Below, in pieces: positions 1-6,241 of a stretch of 7,023 nt of DNA. The notes beneath the pieces were generated by a model. It saw only the letters and a program-made list of their open reading frames with translations, was not told where the DNA came from and did not search any database. Origin of the DNA: Ruminococcaceae bacterium UBA866 (GTDB lineage Bacteria > Bacillota > Clostridia > Oscillospirales > Ruminococcaceae); contig DBGA01000004.1 of NCBI GenBank assembly GCA_002295325.1, forward strand, positions 5,836-12,858, in the 5' to 3' direction. The first letter of the stretch is position 1; every line of letters starts with the position of its first letter. The position numbers and the translations under genes were made by a program.

Positions 1-71
1 CGTTGCCTCTTTGTCTTTATATAATTTTTTTTACTCATGCCTTCAACAAACAGCAAAAATTGTTTTTGCAT
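1..71 (-). CDS. Possible 5' end of an unidentified gene, cut by the left window edge
   Basis: An open frame begins at an ATG at 71 and stays open to base 1, giving about 23 residues beginning MQKQFLLFVEGMSKK and then becoming rich in Lys/Arg. I do not recognise it. The main support is a good promoter on the same strand (101-129) whose expected start site lies about 23 nt before this ATG. The ribosome binding site is weak: only GAG, about 7 nt upstream. A second in-frame ATG at 38 has GAAGG before it but only one base away, too close to work. No signal peptide or domain can be judged from so short a piece. It would be transcribed divergently from the Nudix gene. A non-coding transcript is also possible. 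Confidence 0.35.
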   Translation of the reverse strand, partial: MQKQFLLFVEGMSKKNYIKTKRQ

Positions 72-100
72 TTTTAACTCTTTATATGATATCGACTTTA

Positions 101-129
101 ATTGTAATTTTCATAAGAGTTACTGTCTA
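101..129 (-). promoter_or_regulatory. Sigma-A-type promoter reading leftward
   Basis: On the minus strand TAGACA (124-129, five of six consensus bases) and TACAAT (101-106, five of six) are separated by exactly 17 bp. Transcription would start near 94 and run into the open frame at 71. The remainder of the 1-256 interval is AT-rich; apart from this promoter and the Nudix promoter I see nothing else definite in it. Confidence 0.5.
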
Positions 130-212
130 TAACTTTATCTTAAGGTTAATCTATTTTTAGGATAAATAGTAATGATTTTCTTTAAAATTGTCAACAAATT
201 TAATTATATGTG

Positions 213-221
213 TGGTATAAT
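213..221 (+). promoter_or_regulatory. Extended -10 promoter for the Nudix-Smr pair
   Basis: TGGTATAAT is a perfect extended -10 element (TG, one base, TATAAT). The nearest good -35 match, TTGTCA at 188-193, is 22 bp away, too far, so the TG extension probably compensates for a poor -35. Transcription would begin near 228. This places the upstream ATG at 239 only about 11 nt into the mRNA without a ribosome binding site and favours the ATG at 257. Confidence 0.6.
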
Positions 222-244
222 GATTACAATTAATAATTATGATT

Positions 245-248
245 GGAG
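245..248 (+). promoter_or_regulatory. Ribosome binding site that fixes the Nudix start
   Basis: GGAG lies 8 nt before the ATG at 257. The in-frame ATG at 239 lies upstream of this site and has no Shine-Dalgarno of its own, so translation most likely begins at 257, six codons downstream of the longest reading. Confidence 0.7.
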
Positions 249-256
249 TTTGTAAA

Positions 257-670
257 ATGCAATATGAAAAATCTTGCGGCGCAATTGTCTATCGCAAGTT
301 TCATGGCAATGTTGAGCTTTTGCTCATCAAGAATGCAAACGGTGGACATTGGTCTTTTCCAAAAGGGCACGTAGAACACGATGAAACTGAGGAAGAAACT
401 GCATTGCGTGAAATAAAGGAAGAAACAGGGATAGACGTTATACTCGATGCGAATTTTCGACAAGCAATAACATATGCACCCAAAAAGGACATAACAAAAG
501 ATGTAATTTATTTTCTAGCCAGAGCAACCTCATATGACTATACTCCTCAAGAAGAGGAAATTGCACAGATAAAATGGGTTGAGATTAATCATGCTAATTC
601 GATTTTGAGCTATGATAATGATCGCCAGCTAGTGACAAAAGCAAAAGGGATTATAAAAGATAGCTATTAA
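257..670 (+). CDS. Nudix hydrolase, Ap4A hydrolase-like
   Basis: This 137-residue cytosolic protein carries a complete Nudix box, G-x5-E-x7-REIKEETGI, at residues 37-59. The REUXEE glutamates E52, E55 and E56 are expected to hold the Mg2+ or Mn2+ ions that drive pyrophosphate hydrolysis. The N-terminus (SCGAIVYRK, then LLLIK and WSFPKGHVE) and the short overall length match the asymmetric bis(5'-nucleosyl)-tetraphosphatase branch, which splits Ap4A to ATP and AMP. Nudix substrates are hard to call from sequence, so the substrate remains an inference; a general house-cleaning nucleotide hydrolase is the alternative. The start at 257 is chosen from its GGAG site. A 21-nt gap separates it from the Smr gene, so the two are probably co-transcribed from the extended -10 promoter. 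Confidence 0.9.
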   Translation: MQYEKSCGAIVYRKFHGNVELLLIKNANGGHWSFPKGHVEHDETEEETALREIKEETGIDVILDANFRQAITYAPKKDITKDVIYFLARATSYDYTPQEEEIAQIKWVEINHANSILSYDNDRQLVTKAKGIIKDSY

Positions 671-691
671 ATTTTAAATGGGGTTAGTCAA

Positions 692-940
692 GTGGTAAAA
701 TTTATTTCAAACCAAAAAGTTGAAGTTGACATTCATAATATGACACATGAGCAAGCAAAACGATATCTTGTACAGTTTTTAAACTCTGTCAATGGGAGTG
801 TCAAAGAGGCAAGCATAATCCATGGATATTCTGGTGGCACAGTGCTCAAAGATATGGTGCAAAAGGGGCTGCGCCATCCTAAAATTAAAGCAAAAGTAAA
901 GAGCATGAACGAAGGTATTACAATTTTAATGCTAAATTAA
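692..940 (+). CDS. Small stand-alone Smr-domain protein
   Basis: An 82-residue protein made almost entirely of one Smr (small MutS-related) domain. VDIH at residues 12-15 corresponds to the family's L-D-x-H motif, with the Asp and His linked to nuclease activity. It is followed by an amphipathic helix (about 17-32) and HGYSGGT at 44-50, the usual HGxGxG turn in slightly altered form. Smr domains in MutS2 and SmrA/SmrB act on nucleic acid, including endonuclease action on DNA or on mRNA at collided ribosomes. Which applies to a minimal one-domain protein is not known from sequence. The start is GTG at 692, with GGGG at 680-683 eight bases upstream; the ATG at 678 is closed by a stop after six codons. 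It is the second gene of a pair with the Nudix hydrolase and ends just before a strong hairpin terminator. Confidence 0.82.
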   Translation: MVKFISNQKVEVDIHNMTHEQAKRYLVQFLNSVNGSVKEASIIHGYSGGTVLKDMVQKGLRHPKIKAKVKSMNEGITILMLN

Positions 941-941
941 A

Positions 942-977
942 AAATGCACCACAAACGTAACAGTTTGTGGTGTATTT
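942..977. terminator. Bidirectional intrinsic terminator between convergent genes
   Basis: A 15-bp stem (942-956 with 963-977, one G-U pair) encloses a six-base loop. Its core is CACCACAAAC paired with GTTTGTGGTG. T-rich sequence follows on the plus strand (CTTTATT), and on the minus strand the hairpin runs into TTTTT. It can stop the Nudix-Smr transcript from the left and the acetyltransferase transcript from the right. It lies between the two stop codons with only one or two bases to spare. Confidence 0.85.
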
Positions 978-979
978 CT

Positions 980-1507
980 TTATTGCTGATAGGCAATTTT
1001 ATAAATTAGCTCTTTATAGGGTTCAAAACTCTTAACATTGAATGTTTTTTGATAGCTCATGATTTTTAAGGGTAGAAAATCATCACCCACATGTAGCGGG
1101 GGCATCAGATAGTAAAAATCGTTATAAATAAAACCGTGACGTTCATAAAATCCAATCCTGCGAATTTGCATCTCGTCATTAGGAAGTTCAACTTCCAAAA
1201 TGACATCTTTCTGATATTTCTCAATCACAAAGTCAAGCAAATCTCCACCAAAACCTTGTCCTCTAACACTTTCATCGGTTGCGAAATTTTCAATGAAAAT
1301 AAACTCACCCAAATCCCAAACAATCATAAATCCTAAAACCTTGTTATTATCGTTCCCAACACATTCAATGTTATAATGTTTATTTGTTGTAAAAAGCTCA
1401 TATTGTTTTTCTTTTGTACGCATTTCACAATCAGGAAATGAGGCATCCATAATTTCAAAGATGCGTTCAAACTCTAACTCTGTAGCATGAAAATATAGCC
1501 GTTGCAT
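980..1507 (-). CDS. GNAT-family N-acetyltransferase
   Basis: A 175-residue protein with the GNAT fold. The acetyl-CoA pyrophosphate loop is at residues 81-88 (VRGQGFGG, matching Q/R-x-x-G-x-G/A) after the beta strand IENFATDES. The C-terminal motif B is at 116-127 (RRIGFYERHGFI), with the conserved Tyr that typically assists as general acid. The N-terminal half (LEFERIFEIMDASFP) is the usual acceptor-binding part. The family transfers acetyl from acetyl-CoA to an amine; the acceptor cannot be told from sequence, and small-molecule, antibiotic or protein acetylation are all open. The start at 1507 is secure: GGAGG (1513-1517) lies five bases upstream, preceded by a consensus promoter. It is a single-gene unit, convergent with the Nudix-Smr pair and sharing its terminator. 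Confidence 0.88.
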   Translation of the reverse strand: MQRLYFHATELEFERIFEIMDASFPDCEMRTKEKQYELFTTNKHYNIECVGNDNNKVLGFMIVWDLGEFIFIENFATDESVRGQGFGGDLLDFVIEKYQKDVILEVELPNDEMQIRRIGFYERHGFIYNDFYYLMPPLHVGDDFLPLKIMSYQKTFNVKSFEPYKELIYKIAYQQ

Positions 1508-1536
1508 AAGTACCTCCCAAGTTGGTATTACTAATA

Positions 1537-1564
1537 ATTATAGCAGAGTGAATGGAATTGTCAA
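1537..1564 (-). promoter_or_regulatory. Consensus sigma-A promoter of the acetyltransferase gene
   Basis: On the minus strand a perfect TTGACA (1559-1564) and perfect TATAAT (1537-1542) are spaced by 16 bp. The predicted start, near 1530, leaves a leader of about 22 nt that contains the GGGAGGT ribosome binding site. The near-ideal hexamers predict strong constitutive transcription. It lies only about 15 bp beyond the terminator hairpin of the upstream M55 peptidase gene. Confidence 0.85.
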
Positions 1565-1577
1565 ATTGAGCGCAGAA

Positions 1578-1622
1578 AAGAGGCTATCTCGCTAACTTAA
1601 TAAGTTAGTGTGACAGCCTCTT
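1578..1622 (-). terminator. Terminator of the M55 peptidase gene (repeat copy 1)
   Basis: A long imperfect hairpin. The outer stem pairs AAGAGGCT (1578-1585) with AGCCTCTT (1615-1622), and the inner stem pairs CTAACTT (1592-1598) with AAGTTAG (1602-1608) around a three-base loop, with a few mismatches between. On the minus strand it runs into TTTTCTG and begins nine bases after the peptidase stop codon. The 39-bp core (1581-1619) matches the hairpin at 2514-2552 at 32 of 39 positions. Confidence 0.8.
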
Positions 1623-1630
1623 CTTTTATA

Positions 1631-2431
1631 TTATAGTTTTACATGGTAAATATCTTTGACAATTCCTCTTCGAGTAAATGGATCTTTAAAAATGAACGGT
1701 TCTCCATTACAATCAAACAAAGGCGCTGCCGCTGCATCGTCCTTTCTTAGATATCGTAATGAAATTTGAATTGGTGTTTCAAAAGTATATGGATTCATTT
1801 GATCAAGCGCAAGATACGCTTCTTTTACTTCCGAATAAATTTGTTTGCAAGCTTCTTTTGGATGCAAACTGATTGCAGAGTTCCAAGAAAGACTTTGTTT
1901 GGTTACTACTGTTTTAATCCATGGGAAAGATTCTTTCGCTTGTTCAATTGCTTTATCATCAGAAGAAGCAAAGATAACAGGTACTTGATGTTCACCTGCA
2001 AAAGCTGCATCAAGTTGCATTTCCCCTACATCTATTCCATTTACTTGATAAGATTGATATGCAACTGTGCTGTATGTATGAGAAAGCACGCCATCTTGTG
2101 TGTTTGCATGGCTATGATATCCGATAAATAAAACGCCTGCAAAAGTATGATCTATTTTGGGGAAACGCTCTTTGTGTCCGCTTCCCAATACGATTTTACA
2201 ACGTTCATCTAACAAATCATAGTCAAGATTAATACCAGTGCTATGGTTATCCCATATCCAAACTTCTTCAGCGCCCATATCAAATAATGCAGTTGCTGCC
2301 GCATTGGCTTCTAAGGTTGCTTGTTTGCGGACAAACTCATAATGAAAATCTTTTTTGATGCCTTCATGAGGGTATCCCACTGCACATGCTACTCCTTCGC
2401 AATCGACTGCGATATAAAATTTGTTTCTCAT
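1631..2431 (-). CDS. M55 family D-aminopeptidase (DppA-like)
   Basis: The 266-residue protein matches the M55 metallopeptidases typified by Bacillus subtilis DppA, a zinc D-aminopeptidase that releases N-terminal D-amino acids such as D-Ala. All the family's key positions are visible: D10 and E12 (AVDCEG), DNH at 61-63, H106 (IGYH), the catalytic H118 (VLSH) and E137 (VGEMQLDA). Length is close to DppA (about 274). No signal peptide is seen, so it should be cytosolic, possibly helping reuse of cell-wall D-peptides. An ATG at 2461 in the same frame would add ten residues, but it lies only a few bases from the predicted transcription start and lacks a ribosome binding site; 2431 is preceded by AGGAAGG and GGG and puts the metal-binding Asp at the family's usual position. 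It is a single-gene unit; no dipeptide transporter is adjacent here. Confidence 0.88.
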   Translation of the reverse strand: MRNKFYIAVDCEGVACAVGYPHEGIKKDFHYEFVRKQATLEANAAATALFDMGAEEVWIWDNHSTGINLDYDLLDERCKIVLGSGHKERFPKIDHTFAGVLFIGYHSHANTQDGVLSHTYSTVAYQSYQVNGIDVGEMQLDAAFAGEHQVPVIFASSDDKAIEQAKESFPWIKTVVTKQSLSWNSAISLHPKEACKQIYSEVKEAYLALDQMNPYTFETPIQISLRYLRKDDAAAAPLFDCNGEPFIFKDPFTRRGIVKDIYHVKL

Positions 2432-2436
2432 AATAT

Positions 2437-2448
2437 CCCTACCTTCCT
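2437..2448 (-). promoter_or_regulatory. Ribosome binding site that fixes the M55 peptidase start
   Basis: Read on the minus strand, AGGAAGG followed by TAGGG ends five bases before the ATG at 2431. The in-frame ATG at 2461 lies upstream of it and has no such site. Confidence 0.7.
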
Positions 2449-2474
2449 TTTTTGTGTACATTTACGATATCTTC

Positions 2475-2503
2475 ATAATAGCAGTTTAATTTTGGAAAAT
2501 CAA
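2475..2503 (-). promoter_or_regulatory. Promoter of the M55 peptidase gene
   Basis: On the minus strand TTGATT (2498-2503) and TATTAT (2475-2480) are separated by 17 bp, each four or five of six to consensus. Predicted start near 2467, giving a leader of about 36 nt to the ATG at 2431. Confidence 0.65.
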
Positions 2504-2513
2504 GGACAATAAA

Positions 2514-2552
2514 AGGCTGTATCACTAACTTAATTAGTTAGCAAGACAGCCT
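2514..2552 (-). terminator. Terminator of the ilv operon (repeat copy 2)
   Basis: The hairpin has an outer stem AGGCTGT (2514-2520) with ACAGCCT (2546-2552), extendable through flanking A/T pairs, and an inner stem CTAACT (2525-2530) with AGTTAG (2536-2541) around a five-base loop. On the minus strand it runs into TTTTATTG and lies 17 nt beyond the ilvC stop codon. It is a close relative of the hairpin at 1581-1619 (seven differences in 39 bases, no gaps). Confidence 0.82.
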
Positions 2553-2569
2553 TTTTTATTATGCATTAA

Positions 2570-3757
<1,188 letters not shown>

Positions 3758-3772
3758 AGTAGTGATATTAAC

Positions 3773-4264
3773 TTACGCCTTAATGATGTTTGTACCCTTT
3801 TCTAATGCGATTGTGCCAGTCCTAACTACCTCAAGAATTTTGTAGGGTAGCAATAACTCCATGATAATTTCAACTCTTTCGCAAGTATCAGATATTTCTA
3901 TCGTCATTGTGGTTTTTGAAATATCGCAGACTTTGGCTTCCATAACACGAGCAACATCCATGATATCGCCACGAGTTTTAGGGGAACACTCTACCTTTAT
4001 CAGCATAAGCTCACGAGAGATTGTTTCCTCGGGCAAAAGCCTTTTTAGTTTAATCACATCTATTAGTTTGTTTAATTGTTTTTCAACCTGTTCAACGGTA
4101 TGATCGTCTCCATCCACAACAATTGTGATACGTGAAATGGTAGGGTCTTCTGTAATTCCGACAGCAAGGCTGTCGATGTTAAACCCTCTTCTTGAAAAGA
4201 GCCCAGATATTCTGGATAAAACACCAGCGTGGTTTTCAACAAGGATAGATATTGTATGTTTCAT
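3773..4264 (-). CDS. ilvN: Acetolactate synthase regulatory (small) subunit
   Basis: Read from the ATG at 4264 this is a 163-residue protein, the same length as E. coli IlvH. It starts directly in the N-terminal ACT domain (residues about 3-75: HTISILVENHAGVLSRISGLF) and continues into the C-terminal dimerisation domain. In E. coli IlvH the valine-site residues are N11, G14 and N29; all three are present at the same numbers here, so feedback inhibition by valine is expected. It activates the IlvB subunit encoded upstream. The frame stays open to an ATG at 4348, adding 28 residues (MILFTAQAHKK onwards) that the family does not have. Neither start has a conventional ribosome binding site: 4348 has none, while 4264 has AAGGGGG about 20 nt upstream with a hairpin between. 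I favour 4264 on homology. Confidence 0.92.
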   Translation of the reverse strand: MKHTISILVENHAGVLSRISGLFSRRGFNIDSLAVGITEDPTISRITIVVDGDDHTVEQVEKQLNKLIDVIKLKRLLPEETISRELMLIKVECSPKTRGDIMDVARVMEAKVCDISKTTMTIEISDTCERVEIIMELLLPYKILEVVRTGTIALEKGTNIIKA

Positions 4265-4268
4265 ATCA

Positions 4269-4291
4269 GCAGGCTTAGCCTGCACCCCCTT
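4269..4291 (-). promoter_or_regulatory. Candidate ilvN ribosome binding site bridged by a hairpin
   Basis: AAGGGGG (4285-4291 on the minus strand) lies 20 nt before the ilvN ATG at 4264, too far to act directly. The interval holds a perfect inverted repeat, GCAGGCT/AGCCTGC (4269-4283). If that hairpin folds, the effective spacing becomes about 5 nt, which is normal. Hairpins that shorten Shine-Dalgarno spacing are known elsewhere; whether this one acts so is inference. Confidence 0.4.
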
Positions 4292-4305
4292 CGCACGCAA
4301 ACTAT

Positions 4306-4324
4306 CATAAAAAAGTTTTTTATG
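4306..4324. repeat. Perfect 19-bp AT palindrome at the ilvB-ilvN junction
   Basis: CATAAAAAAGTTTTTTATG is a perfect inverted repeat around a single central base. It lies between the twin-hairpin element and the ilvN start, immediately beside a second small dyad, GCGCCTGCGC (4324-4333). In RNA its stem would be weak. Function unknown. Confidence 0.6.
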
Positions 4325-4356
4325 CGCCTGCGCTGTAAATAATATCATAAAATTAC

Positions 4357-4410
4357 TGTAGGGAGCGACTATTAGTCGCTCCGAGGAACGGTTAATAACC
4401 GTTCCCTACA
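4357..4410. repeat. Twin-hairpin, MITE-like palindromic element between ilvB and ilvN
   Basis: The 54-bp element is bounded by inverted ends TGTAGGG (4357-4363) and CCCTACA (4404-4410). Inside are two side-by-side perfect hairpins of the same design, each with a 9-bp stem and a three-base loop: GGAGCGACT/AGTCGCTCC (4362-4382) and GGAACGGTT/AACCGTTCC (4385-4405). The outer stem and inner hairpins share bases, so the RNA could form either a three-way junction or two separate hairpins. Short palindromes with TGTAGGG ends are, from memory, a recurrent dispersed-repeat style in clostridial genomes. It lies inside the operon and will be transcribed. No target-site duplication is obvious. Confidence 0.7.
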
Positions 4411-4434
4411 ATAAGCTGTGCTTTTTAAAGCTGA

Positions 4435-6042
4435 CTATAATGTAGCTTCTTGAGGGCTTACAATACATTCAAGTAAAAATGCCTCGTTGCAGTTTAGCAG
4501 TTCTTCAATTGCAGACTCAATGCCACAGTCATCACTAATTCGCTTCGACTTCATTGAATAAGCAGTTGCAAGGCTGACAAAATCGGGATTTCCATCTAAG
4601 AATACGGCAGTTTGATTGCCGTTATATTTTGCGTCTTGCACCTCACGAACCATTCCAAGACGAGAGTTATTCATTACGATTATTTTAATTGGAAGCTTGT
4701 TTTGACAAATTGTTGCAAGGTCCATCATCTGCATTTGAAAAGAACCATCGCCACAAATTGCAACCACCTGTTTTGTTGTATCAGCAAGCTTTGCACCGAT
4801 TGCAGCAGGGATAGAATAACCCATTGTTCCCATACCACCACTGGTTAAGAAACGACCATTTTCAACATTGTACCCTCTAGCCGACCAAATTTGATTTTGA
4901 CCTACGTCGGCAACAATAACAGTATCGTCGCAGGCTTTAGCACATAGTGTGGAAATAACCTCTTTGGGGCTAACAACTCCGTCAAAATTTGTCTTAGTGC
5001 TTAGCTTACTACTTTTAAGCTTGGCTGTCCAGTTTTCAAAGGAAATATTCCTCAAATTCTCACAAATTTGAGAAAGTATTATCTTAGCATCACCAACAAG
5101 TGGAATGTCAATATCCATGTTCTTGCCGATTTCAGCAGGGTCAATATCAATATGTACAATCGTTGCAGATTTGCAAAGCCCCATAGGGGACATAATCGCT
5201 CTGTCACCAACTCGAGCACCAATAATTAAGAGAATATCAGCAGTATTCATTGCTTTATTTGCAGATGCCTCGCCGTGCATACCAATCATACCTAGGTTTA
5301 ACTCATAATTTGGTGAGATTGAGGAAATGCCCATCATTGTGGTTACAATTGGAATATTTGCAGTTTCAGATAATCTGCGTAATTCATTGGTTGCATTTGC
5401 AGCAAAAACACCACCGCCAGCACAGATTAAAGGGCGTTTGGATTTAGCCAAAGCAGAAACAACACGTTTAATTTGTCCTGAATTGCCCTGAACACTAGGT
5501 TTATAGCTACGTATATCTATCGTTTCGGGATACTCAAATTCAATCATTTCCTTCTGAATATCCATTGGAATATCAATCAAGACAGGACCTTGTCTGCCCG
5601 TTCCTGCAATGTGAAATGCCTCCTTGAAAATGCGAGGGATATCAGCCGCATTTTTCACAAGATAACTGTGTTTCACAAATGGCTCAGCAGAGCCTGTAAT
5701 GTCAGCCTCTTGAAAAACGTCACGTCCAAGCATATCGCTTGAAACCTGCCCAGTAATTACAACTAACGGAATTGAATCCATATATGCAGTTGCAATCGCA
5801 GTGATAAGATTTAACGCCCCTGGTCCAGAGGTTGCAATGCACACTGCTGGTTTTTTGCTTATCCTTGCATACCCACTGGCTGCGTGCCCCGCGTTTTGTT
5901 CATGACGCACTAAAATATGCTTGATAGCAGACGTTGAAAGAGCGTCATAAAATGGGCATATTGCAGCACCTGGATAACCAAAGACGACTTGAATTGCCTC
6001 TTTTTGAAGACATTTAACAATTGCACTAGCGGCGGTTATCAT
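4435..6042 (-). CDS. ilvB: Acetolactate synthase catalytic (large) subunit
   Basis: The 535-residue protein is a ThDP- and FAD-dependent acetohydroxyacid synthase. It condenses two pyruvates to 2-acetolactate, or pyruvate with 2-oxobutyrate, the first common step of branched-chain amino acid synthesis. The N-terminal PYR domain carries the catalytic Glu (E48 in RHEQNAGHAA) and GRDVFQEADITG at 106-117. The middle domain (about 190-330) carries the FAD-binding GMHGEASAN region. The C-terminal PP domain has the ThDP motif GDGSF at 431 with NN at 458-459. After NN the sequence reads RLGMVREVQ: V468 lies where E. coli AHAS II has W464, a residue governing 2-oxobutyrate preference and sulfonylurea binding. 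The start at 6042 has GGAG nine bases upstream. It is the first gene of an ilvBNC operon with its own promoter, and ilvN (regulatory subunit) follows after a 170-nt gap. Confidence 0.96.
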   Translation of the reverse strand: MITAASAIVKCLQKEAIQVVFGYPGAAICPFYDALSTSAIKHILVRHEQNAGHAASGYARISKKPAVCIATSGPGALNLITAIATAYMDSIPLVVITGQVSSDMLGRDVFQEADITGSAEPFVKHSYLVKNAADIPRIFKEAFHIAGTGRQGPVLIDIPMDIQKEMIEFEYPETIDIRSYKPSVQGNSGQIKRVVSALAKSKRPLICAGGGVFAANATNELRRLSETANIPIVTTMMGISSISPNYELNLGMIGMHGEASANKAMNTADILLIIGARVGDRAIMSPMGLCKSATIVHIDIDPAEIGKNMDIDIPLVGDAKIILSQICENLRNISFENWTAKLKSSKLSTKTNFDGVVSPKEVISTLCAKACDDTVIVADVGQNQIWSARGYNVENGRFLTSGGMGTMGYSIPAAIGAKLADTTKQVVAICGDGSFQMQMMDLATICQNKLPIKIIVMNNSRLGMVREVQDAKYNGNQTAVFLDGNPDFVSLATAYSMKSKRISDDCGIESAIEELLNCNEAFLLECIVSPQEATL

Positions 6043-6075
6043 TTCATATCACTCCTTCAAGTATTAATAGTTTTC

Positions 6076-6104
6076 ATTATAATATTTTTGCTAAAATAAT
6101 GCAA
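6076..6104 (-). promoter_or_regulatory. Promoter of the ilvBNC operon
   Basis: On the minus strand TTGCAT (6099-6104) and a perfect TATAAT (6076-6081) are separated by 17 bp. The predicted start, near 6069, gives a leader of only about 27 nt to the ilvB ATG. This is too short for a T-box riboswitch or a peptide attenuator, so any regulation should be by a DNA-binding protein or lie further downstream. Confidence 0.75.
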
Positions 6105-6161
6105 CACTTTTTGCCTTTAATGTGATAAAATCATTTATTTAAAAAAACATGTCGTTATTGG

Positions 6162-6190
6162 TTGAATTGTTTAACTGAAAATGGTATTCT
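6162..6190 (+). promoter_or_regulatory. Promoter of the substrate-binding lipoprotein gene
   Basis: TTGAAT (6162-6167) and TATTCT (6185-6190) are 17 bp apart, and the -10 is preceded by TGG, an extended -10 feature. An imperfect dyad, GTTGAATTGTTTAAC (6161-6175, 10 of 15 positions symmetric), overlaps the -35 and could be an operator, but the match is weak. The expected leader is about 45 nt. Confidence 0.5.
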
Positions 6191-6241
6191 AAAATATAGA
6201 AATAATAGAAAAATAAAGTTTGTAAACTCTTGGAGGCAGTT

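Noticed and set aside
106..120. CodY-like box AATTTTCATAAGAGT
   Set aside because: Three mismatches to the 15-base consensus in an AT-rich region is close to chance, and it is not near the ilv promoter.
161..179. Dyad CTATTT/AAATAG in the left intergenic region
   Set aside because: Six A/T-dominated pairs around a seven-base loop are expected by chance at this composition.
239..256. Start of the Nudix protein at the ATG at 239
   Set aside because: The GGAG ribosome binding site lies downstream of this ATG and is correctly placed for the ATG at 257.
2432..2461. Start of the M55 peptidase at the ATG at 2461
   Set aside because: It lies within a few bases of the predicted transcription start, has no ribosome binding site, and would push the metal-binding Asp ten residues away from its usual position.
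1581..2552. Possible CRISPR or transposon ends from the two similar palindromes
   Set aside because: Only two copies, over 900 bp apart, at gene ends and hairpin-forming; there is no spacer series or transposase, so terminator function explains them better.
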